DNA of 42,820 nt from Mariprofundaceae bacterium (GTDB lineage Bacteria > Pseudomonadota > Zetaproteobacteria > Mariprofundales > Mariprofundaceae): positions 1 through 42,820 of the forward strand of contig JAUZQZ010000094.1 in NCBI GenBank assembly GCA_030950745.1. The letters are read 5' to 3'. Made by a program: the position numbers and the translations under genes. Below, piece by piece: positions 7,669-15,471 of the stretch (position 1 is its first letter; each line of letters starts with the position of its first letter). Below the pieces are notes generated by a model, which was not told the DNA's origin, ran no database searches, and saw nothing but the letters and a program-made list of their open reading frames with translations.

Positions 7669-8652
7669 CTATGTGGAAAATGTTGCACGAAAACGACTCA
7701 TAAAGGCATCCAAATCCTTTTGTGGCAAGGCATTAATGCCGGCGGCAGCTTTCCGGCCACCACCGGTCGGAAATTGCCGGCATAGCTCATCGGCACCTTC
7801 TTTCAGAACCAGTGGCGCTCGTACGCTGATGCGGTATGTACCACGATTTTCTCCATCGCTTAATTGCATGGCAACAGCATGCGCACGCGTTGGATATCTA
7901 CGCGCCAGTTCGTTGCTGAACACCCCTGAAACCCGCCGGGCCCATGCTTCATCCGGTAATAAAAACAAAGCGGTAGAGGCATCCTCAAACTCCGGGGCGG
8001 TTTCCATAACCCGGCATCGGTCGTCATCCATACCCTTTCGCAGAACCTGGAATGCATCTTCCTCTTTAATAAATGCAAACGGATCTGAAAAAGGTTCCAT
8101 CCGCCGATACAGGTCAGATGGGTGGAAATAGAGGTCATCCACTGTGATGCCATAGCCATTGTAGTTTAGGCAATCACCCAATTGACACAGCTGTTGAAGT
8201 TGGCTCTGTTCCAGGTGGAGCACCGTAGCAGCATGGTTGGCGGCATCATGAAGGTTATCGCCAAAAGCTGCCACAACGGCCCATGGCAGATATTTATCCT
8301 GCAAATAGTGACTGACCAGCAGACTCGTACATACGTCCGGGGCGGTATTGATGTGCGCTTCCAGGTTGGGATGATCGGGAATATCACCGGCAAAGTGATG
8401 GTCAAACCAGAGTACCTTTATACCTCTGTCGAGCAGGTGTAACAGTGATTGACGATTCTGATCCAGTGAGATATCCAGGACACAGACAATGTCTTCCTGT
8501 TTGGCCTTTTTCCCGTCGGACACACACCTTAACAGACCAACATCCCGTTTAACGCCTGTAATCAGTTCGGATTTAACCGGGTTAGCCAGACGCAACTGAT
8601 GCAACGCACACAGCCCATCCGCATCACCATTAAACACATCAAATTGGGCCAT
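7669..8652 (-). CDS. DHH/DHHA1-family phosphoesterase
   Basis: A 327-residue stand-alone DHH-DHHA1 protein, probably a Mn2+-dependent cytoplasmic phosphoesterase. Motif I is NGDADG (residues 8-13), motif II VLDIS, the DHH motif WFDHH, and a later FGDN aspartate. The C-terminal DHHA1 substrate-binding motif is TGGGRK. Enzymes of this build hydrolyse oligoribonucleotides, pAp or cyclic di-AMP/pApA, and sequence alone does not decide between them. It starts 16 bases after glmM in the cdaA-cdaR-glmM cluster, so a role in c-di-AMP turnover is an attractive inference. Related proteins are often annotated as acetyltransferases, for which I see no support. Confidence 0.85.
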   Translation of the reverse strand: MAQFDVFNGDADGLCALHQLRLANPVKSELITGVKRDVGLLRCVSDGKKAKQEDIVCVLDISLDQNRQSLLHLLDRGIKVLWFDHHFAGDIPDHPNLEAHINTAPDVCTSLLVSHYLQDKYLPWAVVAAFGDNLHDAANHAATVLHLEQSQLQQLCQLGDCLNYNGYGITVDDLYFHPSDLYRRMEPFSDPFAFIKEEDAFQVLRKGMDDDRCRVMETAPEFEDASTALFLLPDEAWARRVSGVFSNELARRYPTRAHAVAMQLSDGENRGTYRISVRAPLVLKEGADELCRQFPTGGGRKAAAGINALPQKDLDAFMSRFRATFST

Positions 8653-8668
8653 AAATTCTTATCCTGAA

Positions 8669-10021
8669 TTATTCAGAAGAAAGCGTAGACTCAATCAAGT
8701 CGGCAAGCCCCTGCCCGACATTGAGCATCATATCCTCATCTTCAGCTTCAACCATGATGCGCAATTTGAGCTCAGTGCCAGACATGCGCACGCTCAACCG
8801 ACCCTTGCCATCCAACCGTATTTCAGCCGCTTTCATGGCCTGCTGCACCTGCGGCTGCCCTGCCACATCCATGCGCCGGGGCAATACGATATTCCATAAT
8901 TTTTGCGGATACAGTTGCATGCCGGAAGCCAGTTCCGATAATGGCTTTTCCTGATCGCGCATGGCCGCAAGCAGTTGCAGTGCGGTCAACAAGCCATCAC
9001 CAGTGGTATTGCAATCCAGCATAATGATATGACCGGATTGTTCACCACCCAGATTACATCCCTTATCGCGCATCATTTCCAGCACATAGCGATCTCCCAC
9101 ACTGGCCCGATGCATGCCAAGTCCAAGTCCGCCAAGATAATGCTCCAACCCCATATTACTCATCAGCGTGGTCACCACGGCCCCGCCTGTCAGCCGATCA
9201 TGATGCAGCAACTGCTCTGCCAGAACCGCAATCACACGATCCCCATCCACGATAACGCCGTTGGCATCACAGGCAATCAGCCGATCTGCATCCCCATCCA
9301 GCGCAAAGCCCGCGTCCGCACCCGTTTCCACAACACGCGCACACATACCCGCCGGATCGGTTGAACCGCAAGCCAGATTGATATTATGGCCATCCGGTTC
9401 CGCATGCATCACCACAACGCCGCAGCCCAGTTCATCCAGCAATCTTGGCGCCACGTCATAGGCGGCGCCATTGGCACAATCCACCACCACCTTGAACCCA
9501 TCGAGACGGAAGCCGCGTGGCAGCGACGCCTTACAGAATTCCACATAACGACCACGCGCATCATCCACGCGGAAAGCCTTGCCAATATCGGCGGCATCCG
9601 GAAGGGGTGGCAGATCATCCAGGCATCGCTCAATCTCCTGCTCAATTTCGTCGGGTAACTTGAAACCATCCGCACCAAAGAACTTGATGCCATTATCTCC
9701 GGCTGGATTGTGGGAAGCGGAAAGCATCACGCCGGCATCCGCACGCAGACTGCGCGTCAAATAAGCTACGGCAGGCGTCGGTACCGGCCCGACCAGTAGC
9801 ACATTCATCCCCTGCGCGGTAAGCCCCGCGCACAATGCCGATTCAATCATATAGCCGGAAAGACGGGTATCCTTACCAATAAGGATGTGCGGCTGATGAT
9901 CCAGATGCCTGGTCAGGACATGCCCCGCCGCCCGGCCAAGCTTCAATGAAAATTCAGCCGTCATCGGTTCCTTATTCACGGTACCCCGCACCCCGTCCGT
10001 GCCAAAATAGCGCCGCATCAT
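8669..10021 (-). CDS. glmM: Phosphoglucosamine mutase
   Basis: GlmM interconverts glucosamine-6-phosphate and glucosamine-1-phosphate for UDP-GlcNAc, the precursor of peptidoglycan and LPS. The 450-residue protein has FGTDGVRG at the N terminus, the phosphoserine loop SASHNP (serine at about 103), the Mg2+ loop DGDADR and a C-terminal phosphate-binding RMSGTE. The ATGATG start overlaps the cdaR stop and follows GAGG by 6 bases. CdaR and GlmM proteins are known to modulate CdaA in Firmicutes, so the cdaA-cdaR-glmM order probably reflects direct regulation of c-di-AMP synthesis by cell-wall precursor flow. Confidence 0.97.
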   Translation of the reverse strand: MMRRYFGTDGVRGTVNKEPMTAEFSLKLGRAAGHVLTRHLDHQPHILIGKDTRLSGYMIESALCAGLTAQGMNVLLVGPVPTPAVAYLTRSLRADAGVMLSASHNPAGDNGIKFFGADGFKLPDEIEQEIERCLDDLPPLPDAADIGKAFRVDDARGRYVEFCKASLPRGFRLDGFKVVVDCANGAAYDVAPRLLDELGCGVVVMHAEPDGHNINLACGSTDPAGMCARVVETGADAGFALDGDADRLIACDANGVIVDGDRVIAVLAEQLLHHDRLTGGAVVTTLMSNMGLEHYLGGLGLGMHRASVGDRYVLEMMRDKGCNLGGEQSGHIIMLDCNTTGDGLLTALQLLAAMRDQEKPLSELASGMQLYPQKLWNIVLPRRMDVAGQPQVQQAMKAAEIRLDGKGRLSVRMSGTELKLRIMVEAEDEDMMLNVGQGLADLIESTLSSE

Positions 10022-10695
10022 TTTTTTCCTCTTTGCCGTTTCAGTTTATGCAACAACTTGCCACGCACAGTAAATTTGGTATTGGAGCCGACCAGCCGAA
10101 TACCTTTTCCGGTAGGGCTCTCAACGCCGACCTTCATCTCAAACGGCCCGACTTTGGCCTCGGGAAGCACTGCTGTTGTTTTTACATCCGAAAGCGCGTC
10201 CAGCCATACTTCGGGACCGGAAAGTACGGCTACAGATGGTGTTACCTGAACATCGACAGCTTTCCATCCTTCCTGCAACTCCAGACGCGGCTTGACTGCG
10301 ATCTCCCGTTTAACCACCCGGTCTATCTGCAATTGCAGCCGGTCCGGTTGCAGTTTCTCGATGGTTAGCCCCACAGGAAGACGAATGGCCGATACTTTCA
10401 ACGCCCGTTCCACCACACCTGGACCCTTCAACCCCGAAGCATCGAGTGGTACGCGTAAATCCGCATGTTCCAGACCGCTTAGTCTCGCCTGCAGACCCGT
10501 GACTGTGATACGCACATGGTCCGGCAGGTCATTCACAATCACCATGTCGGATGGCAGCCCCTGTACCTGCAACGGCACATCCATGCTCAAAGAACCAACG
10601 CCCTGTCCATGCACCTGTATCCAGAGAACAACCGCAATCAGGATGGCCAGCAATTTCAAACCGCTGGCTCGCAGGAATTGCATCGTCTTCACCAT
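10018..10695 (-). CDS. cdaR: YbbR-domain protein (CdaR-like regulator of CdaA)
   Basis: A 225-residue protein with one N-terminal membrane anchor (about residues 11-27, LKLLAILIAVVLWIQVHG) and two YbbR-like beta domains (about 35-115 and 120-205) facing the periplasm. In Firmicutes, YbbR/CdaR binds the membrane diadenylate cyclase CdaA and changes its activity. Its ATG follows the cdaA stop without any gap, and its stop overlaps glmM, so the three proteins are made together. It is shorter than the four-domain Bacillus CdaR, as in other proteobacterial versions. Confidence 0.88.
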   Translation of the reverse strand: MVKTMQFLRASGLKLLAILIAVVLWIQVHGQGVGSLSMDVPLQVQGLPSDMVIVNDLPDHVRITVTGLQARLSGLEHADLRVPLDASGLKGPGVVERALKVSAIRLPVGLTIEKLQPDRLQLQIDRVVKREIAVKPRLELQEGWKAVDVQVTPSVAVLSGPEVWLDALSDVKTTAVLPEAKVGPFEMKVGVESPTGKGIRLVGSNTKFTVRGKLLHKLKRQRGKK

Positions 10696-11478
10696 CTAGT
10701 GTCCTGAAGCCGCCGTTTGCATGCCGACCTGTAACAGCCTCCGCATCAAACGGCTTCGCAGGGCGTTCCGATCCAGTGGATCGCTCACCTTCCCTTCTTC
10801 CGCCAAACGCACATGTCCTGATTCCTCGGACACGACAACAACCAGCGCATCACTCTCTTCAGTCAAGCCGATCGCGGCCCGATGGCGGGTGCCAAACTCC
10901 CCGGCCAATGCATTAGCCTGAGCAAGAGGAAGCAAAACACGGGCTGCCATTACCCTGCCATTCACCCCCTCCTGAGGCTGCACAACCACGGCACCATCAT
11001 GCATCGGCGCCTGGGGACAAAAAAGTGCCTGAATCACGTCGCTACGTACCGGTGCACTCATTTCCACACCCGATTCAAACAAATGCTTCAACCCCGTTTC
11101 ACGCTCAACCACCACCAACCCTCCCCATCCCCGGTGGGATAGTGCGAAAGCTGATTCGACCAGTGCATCGACCATCTCGATATGTGCGCCCGCAGTGGCC
11201 AGCGGATTTACTCCGACCCGCATTAGCGCCCGGCGTATTTCATGCTGGAACAAAACCACCAGAATAATGATAAAAGCCGAGAAGAAATGACCAAACATCC
11301 ACTCCACGGTCAATAGCCCGAAAAAACGAGCCAGTTCATAGACGACCACCACCACGGCCAGTCCGATAAGCATTTGCACAGCGCGCGTGCCGCGTATAAG
11401 CCGCAGGACGAAGTAGACCACCACTGCCACCAAAGCAATGTCTACGATATCGCGGATGCCAAAATACCAATTCCCCAT
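10696..11478 (-). CDS. cdaA: Membrane diadenylate cyclase CdaA
   Basis: CdaA condenses two ATP to cyclic di-AMP, a messenger for osmotic and cell-wall homeostasis. The 260-residue protein has three N-terminal transmembrane segments (about residues 10-75) and a DAC domain. The catalytic DGA (161-163) lies in MHDGAVVVQ and the RHR motif (198-200) in FGTRHRAAIGLTE. The following VVVVSEESG segment is also typical. The key residues are intact, so activity is expected. It starts 5 bases after folP and is followed by cdaR and glmM. It is uncommon in gammaproteobacteria but present in several other proteobacterial classes. Confidence 0.95.
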   Translation of the reverse strand: MGNWYFGIRDIVDIALVAVVVYFVLRLIRGTRAVQMLIGLAVVVVVYELARFFGLLTVEWMFGHFFSAFIIILVVLFQHEIRRALMRVGVNPLATAGAHIEMVDALVESAFALSHRGWGGLVVVERETGLKHLFESGVEMSAPVRSDVIQALFCPQAPMHDGAVVVQPQEGVNGRVMAARVLLPLAQANALAGEFGTRHRAAIGLTEESDALVVVVSEESGHVRLAEEGKVSDPLDRNALRSRLMRRLLQVGMQTAASGH

Positions 11479-11483
11479 ATCAA

Positions 11484-12338
11484 TCAGGATGATACGCCCG
11501 GACTGGATTCAGGCAAACAACAGCGTATTGCCGAAGCAATTTTTACCGCCCTTGCCTGAGTTTCTACATCATGTACGCGCACAACATCAGTGCCCGCATA
11601 AATGCATGCGGCGACGGCAACCGCCGTTTCAATCTCCCTGTCATTTACCCGGGATCCCGTTAATTCTTCAAGAAAAAACTTACGTGACACGCCCATTAGC
11701 ACTGGAAACCCCAGCTTTTTGAATCGGGGAATAGCTGCAATGAGAGCCAGATTATCCTCCAGTTGCTTGCCAAAACCGATACCGGGATCCAGCAGGATGG
11801 CATCTTCCCGAACTCCCGCAGCAACACATATCTCCACGCGGGCGGCAAGAAAAGCCTCTACCTCATCCACCACATCATCATAATGAACGTGATTTTGCAT
11901 CGTTGCCGGCGCACCTCGCATATGCATCAGGCATACATCCACATCCGCTTCCGCCACTATGTCCAGCGATGATGAATCTCCCGCCAGCGCGGTTACATCA
12001 TTCACCATCGCAGCACCGGCCACGATGGCCTGCCGCATTACCTCCGCCTTGGATGTGTCAATGGATACGCATACCTGCCTGTCGCACAATGCCTCAATCA
12101 CGGGAATAACCCGCGCCAGCTCCTCGCTTTCTGGAATTGCTTCTGATCCGGGCCGGGTAGACTCACCGCCAACATCAATGATGGCTGCACCCGCCTTCCA
12201 CATCTGTTCGGCATGTCTAACGGCACCATCAAGGGTGACATACATACCGCCATCCGAAAACGAATCGGGGGTGCAATTAAGCACCCCCATCATCCATGCA
12301 TCGCCATCGACTGGTGCAAACCAGCGGGATGGATTCAA
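11484..12338 (-). CDS. folP: Dihydropteroate synthase
   Basis: FolP joins p-aminobenzoate to hydroxymethyl-dihydropterin pyrophosphate in folate synthesis and is the sulfonamide target. The 284-residue TIM-barrel protein has MGVLNCTPDSFSDGG near the N terminus, the pterin-binding IIDVGGESTRPG, and LLDPGIGFGK in the second half. I read the start as TTG at 12338. It immediately abuts the ftsH stop codon and is preceded by AGGA with seven bases of spacing; the first ATG pair would truncate the barrel's first strand. The ftsH-folP-cdaA-cdaR-glmM order resembles the E. coli ftsH-folP-glmM cluster with cdaA and cdaR inserted. Confidence 0.95.
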   Translation of the reverse strand: MNPSRWFAPVDGDAWMMGVLNCTPDSFSDGGMYVTLDGAVRHAEQMWKAGAAIIDVGGESTRPGSEAIPESEELARVIPVIEALCDRQVCVSIDTSKAEVMRQAIVAGAAMVNDVTALAGDSSSLDIVAEADVDVCLMHMRGAPATMQNHVHYDDVVDEVEAFLAARVEICVAAGVREDAILLDPGIGFGKQLEDNLALIAAIPRFKKLGFPVLMGVSRKFFLEELTGSRVNDREIETAVAVAACIYAGTDVVRVHDVETQARAVKIASAIRCCLPESSPGVSS

Positions 12339-14261
12339 CTAGGCTTCCTGGCCTGCCCCTTTCGACGGCACATGCCCTCCGGTTTCATGTGCGGATGCGC
12401 TTGGATGCTCCGGCGGCTTGGGCTTTTTTGCACTCTTCTTCTCGGGACGATGCAGTGTTTTACCCGCCATCACCTGATCGATCTCATCATCTTCAAGTGT
12501 TTCATACTCAATCAGCGCATTGGCCAGCAGATGCAACTGATCAATATGTTTCTCAAGAATATTCTTTGCGCGGGCATAATTTCTATCAATCAGCTTACGC
12601 ACCTCGGCATCAATATCTTGTGCGGTCTTCTCGGAAATAGTCTGAGTCCGCGTCACCTCGCGTCCGAGGAATAGCTCGGCCTCGCGTTCGCCATATACCA
12701 TCGGCCCAAGCTCCTCCGTCATGCCCCACATCGTCACCATATTGCGGGCGAGTTGCGTGGCGCGCTCGAAATCATTGGATGCACCGGTGGTCATCTGTCC
12801 CAGCACCAACTCCTCGCCAAGACGGCCACCCATCATGATGGCAATCTGATCCTCCAAAAATTTACGGTCATGGTTGTATTTATCCTCTTCCGGCAACTGC
12901 AAGGTTATGCCAAGCGCCATACCGCGGGGGATGATGCTGACTTTATGCACCGGGTCAGCATGTTCCAGATTCTTGGCCACCAGCGTATGCCCACCCTCAT
13001 GGTAGGCTGTGGTTTTCTTCTGCTCATCAGACAACAGCATGGAGCGGCGCTCGGTGCCCATCATCACCTTGTCCTTGGCACTCTCAAAATCATCCTTACC
13101 TACACTGTCCGCACCAAAACGTGCGGCATTCAGTGCTGCCTCATTCACCAGATTGGCCAGATCTGCCCCGGAAAATCCTGGCGTGCCACGCGCCAACACC
13201 TTCACATCCACATCACTGGACAATGGCACCTGCTTCATATGCACGTGCAGAATCTCCTCGCGGCCATTCAAGTCCGGACGCGGCACCACCACCTGCCGGT
13301 CAAAACGCCCCGGCCTGAGCAATGCCGGATCGAGCACATCGGGCCGGTTCGTCGCTGCAACCAGAATCACACCCTCATTGGCCTCAAAACCATCCATTTC
13401 CACCAGCAACTGATTCAGTGTCTGTTCACGCTCGTCGTTACCGCCGCCAATCCCCGCGCCCCGATGACGTCCCATGGCATCGATCTCATCCATAAATACA
13501 ATGCATGGCGCATGCTTTTTGGCCTGTTCAAACATATCCCGGACGCGCGATGCGCCAACGCCGACAAACATTTCAACAAAATCAGAACCGGAAATGGTAT
13601 AAAACGGAACCTCCGCCTCACCAGCAATCGCCTTGGCAAGCAGAGTCTTACCGGTTCCCGGCGGGCCCACCAGCAACACTCCCTTAGGGATTTTGCCGCC
13701 CAGGCGGGTGAACTTCGACGGATCGCGCAGAAACTCGATGACCTCGGTCACTTCCTGCTTGGCCTCATCGCAACCGGCCACGTCATCAAACGTGATCTTG
13801 TTCTTTTTGTCCTCGTTCAGCAGTTTGGCGCGGCTCTTACCGAACGACATGGCACCACCACGCCCTCCCATGCCGCCACCCTGCATCTGGCGCATGAAAA
13901 ACACCCATACCGCGATCAGGAGCAGCATCGGGAACCAGGAAATCAGTATGGACAGGAAAAATGGTACCTCATCCGGTTTGCTCACATCCACTTCCACATG
14001 ATGATCAATCATACGCTGGGTAAGACCGGGATCGTCCGGGATCGTCACCTGATAGGTGCGCAAATCTCCCTGCAGGTTGCGGTATTGCCCGCTGATGTCA
14101 TGTCCCTTGATTTTGGCTGTCTCCACCATGCCACCATCCACTTTCTTAACAAAAGAGGAATATGACATGCTCTCACCCTGCCGTAGCGGTGGGTTAAACA
14201 TATTAAACAGGCTGATCATGGTAATCCCGATCACCAGCCATAACAGAAGATTCTTACCCAT
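12339..14261 (-). CDS. ftsH: ATP-dependent zinc metalloprotease FtsH
   Basis: A membrane-anchored AAA+ protease that degrades misfolded membrane proteins and regulators such as RpoH and LpxC. The 640 residues comprise two transmembrane helices (about 4-22 and 104-122) flanking a periplasmic domain, then an AAA module with Walker A GPPGTGKT (199-206), Walker [10 protein letters not shown] and the second region of homology with arginine fingers (RPGRFDR). The zinc site HEGGH is at 421-425. The C-terminal tail is rich in K, P and H. A sigma-32-like promoter lies about 60 bases upstream, and rpoH itself is in this window. Confidence 0.98.
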   Translation of the reverse strand: MGKNLLLWLVIGITMISLFNMFNPPLRQGESMSYSSFVKKVDGGMVETAKIKGHDISGQYRNLQGDLRTYQVTIPDDPGLTQRMIDHHVEVDVSKPDEVPFFLSILISWFPMLLLIAVWVFFMRQMQGGGMGGRGGAMSFGKSRAKLLNEDKKNKITFDDVAGCDEAKQEVTEVIEFLRDPSKFTRLGGKIPKGVLLVGPPGTGKTLLAKAIAGEAEVPFYTISGSDFVEMFVGVGASRVRDMFEQAKKHAPCIVFMDEIDAMGRHRGAGIGGGNDEREQTLNQLLVEMDGFEANEGVILVAATNRPDVLDPALLRPGRFDRQVVVPRPDLNGREEILHVHMKQVPLSSDVDVKVLARGTPGFSGADLANLVNEAALNAARFGADSVGKDDFESAKDKVMMGTERRSMLLSDEQKKTTAYHEGGHTLVAKNLEHADPVHKVSIIPRGMALGITLQLPEEDKYNHDRKFLEDQIAIMMGGRLGEELVLGQMTTGASNDFERATQLARNMVTMWGMTEELGPMVYGEREAELFLGREVTRTQTISEKTAQDIDAEVRKLIDRNYARAKNILEKHIDQLHLLANALIEYETLEDDEIDQVMAGKTLHRPEKKSAKKPKPPEHPSASAHETGGHVPSKGAGQEA

Positions 14262-14320
14262 TTACCACCAATCCTTTCATTCTAAGATATTTTCTGATGA
14301 TCCCTTTCATCTTTCATGCT

Positions 14321-14349
14321 CTATAGGGTGTCGCTGCATGTATTTCAAG
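14321..14349 (-). promoter_or_regulatory. Heat-shock (sigma-32-type) promoter of ftsH
   Basis: On the minus strand CTTGAAA (14343-14349) is followed after 14 bp by CCCTATAG (14321-14328). The known E. coli RpoH consensus is CTTGAAA, 13-15 bp, then CCCCATnT, so the -35 is perfect and the -10 a good match. The leader to the ftsH ATG would be about 55 bases. ftsH is a classical RpoH target. Confidence 0.65.
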
Positions 14350-14451
14350 CGTTACAAACAATACAATCGCCAATAGCATAGGCTTTCAATATGAAGCCAT
14401 GATGAAATTGCATCGCCTTTTTTGACCTGCATTGTTCACAAATACTACCGC

Positions 14452-15453
14452 TTACCGATACAGACTTACCTCTGCTGCGGAAAGTTGCAAGTCTTTACCC
14501 CGATGCGACAGGCGACAGCGGGTCAGGTCAATTCCTCCCCGTCCGCCTTTCCGCAACCATGATTCAGCCAGTTCGATATGACGTCGGCCCAAGACAACAC
14601 CCCCACCAAAGAGCATGGCTATCATACGCTGTAATACGCATGCCCTGACAGATACGGGCATTTCCCGCCAGATATTCCATGACATGCTGACCACGCCTTG
14701 CCTCTGCTGAATTCCCGCTGCGCTGGCCTGTCTGTTCAGGATAACCGCAAGCCGGGATGCCTGCATTTGCCAGCGGCAAAACAAATCCGACGGATCAATA
14801 CCGTTTTTCTGAATATATGGGAAAAGATGATGCCGAATATGATTCCGCATCAATGTTGTATCCCGGTTACTCGCATCCTCCAGCCACCGGACATTTGCCT
14901 GGCGCAGTGCTGCCTTTAACATGGATTTAGACACTCGCAACAATGGCCTGACTATACTCAAATGACCCAGTTCCCATACTGGTTGCATCCCCGCACAACC
15001 CGCCACACCCGCACCTTGCAACATACGCATGCAAACGGTTTCAGCCTGGTCGTCCCGATGGTGTGCCAAACAGAGCGTTCTAATTCCCTGTGCTTCCGCC
15101 CAAAGCGCAAACTGCACATGCCGGGCCTTTCTCGCTGTTGCCTCACGGTTACTTGCAGATGTGGCGTTAACACTGGCGCTGTGAAATTCAATACCCCATA
15201 TATCCATCTGCTGTCTCAGGACATCTGCCTCTCTTGCAGAATCGGCACGCCAGCCATGATCCACATGCCATGCGATAACCTCATGTCCTGCATGATGCAG
15301 AGCCAGCAGCAAAGCGGTGGAATCGGCACCGCCTGAAAACCCAACGGCCAGGCGCTCCGGTAACCGGCAATCATCTAACCATGCAACCGCTTGAGACAGA
15401 AGTGGAACAGAATCAACCGAACTGGAATTTGATAAAGCTTCAACAGCAATCAT
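14452..15453 (-). CDS. tilS: tRNA(Ile)-lysidine synthetase
   Basis: TilS attaches lysine to C34 of the tRNA-Ile with CAU anticodon so that it reads AUA. The PP-loop ATPase signature FSGGADS is at residues 39-45. Further support comes from the HVDHGWRADSAREAD segment and the LAHHRDDQAETVCMRMLQGAG region. At 333 residues it is about 100 shorter than E. coli TilS. It appears to have the catalytic and central domains but little or no C-terminal TilS_C domain, as in shorter bacterial forms. It starts 18 bases after the unknown 716-codon gene. The ATG at 15453 has no strong Shine-Dalgarno. Confidence 0.93.
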   Translation of the reverse strand: MIAVEALSNSSSVDSVPLLSQAVAWLDDCRLPERLAVGFSGGADSTALLLALHHAGHEVIAWHVDHGWRADSAREADVLRQQMDIWGIEFHSASVNATSASNREATARKARHVQFALWAEAQGIRTLCLAHHRDDQAETVCMRMLQGAGVAGCAGMQPVWELGHLSIVRPLLRVSKSMLKAALRQANVRWLEDASNRDTTLMRNHIRHHLFPYIQKNGIDPSDLFCRWQMQASRLAVILNRQASAAGIQQRQGVVSMSWNIWREMPVSVRACVLQRMIAMLFGGGVVLGRRHIELAESWLRKGGRGGIDLTRCRLSHRGKDLQLSAAEVSLYR

Positions 15454-15471
15454 ATCATAAAGCAGGGAATA

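Noticed and set aside
7570-7785. A 71-codon plus-strand frame overlapping the end of the DHH gene
   Set aside because: It is partly antisense to conserved codons of the DHH protein and overlaps the ihfA promoter; the GGAGGT it contains is not placed before a usable start.
10697-10706. TAGTGTCCTG at the end of cdaA, identical to the first ten bases of element 2
   Set aside because: There is no inverted partner nearby and the bases encode conserved frame at the cdaA C terminus, so a ten-base coincidence is the simplest reading.
12753-14165. A 470-codon open frame on the plus strand opposite ftsH
   Set aside because: It is antisense to a clear, highly conserved ftsH, has a His- and Gln-rich composition typical of a reverse-strand shadow, and resembles no family.
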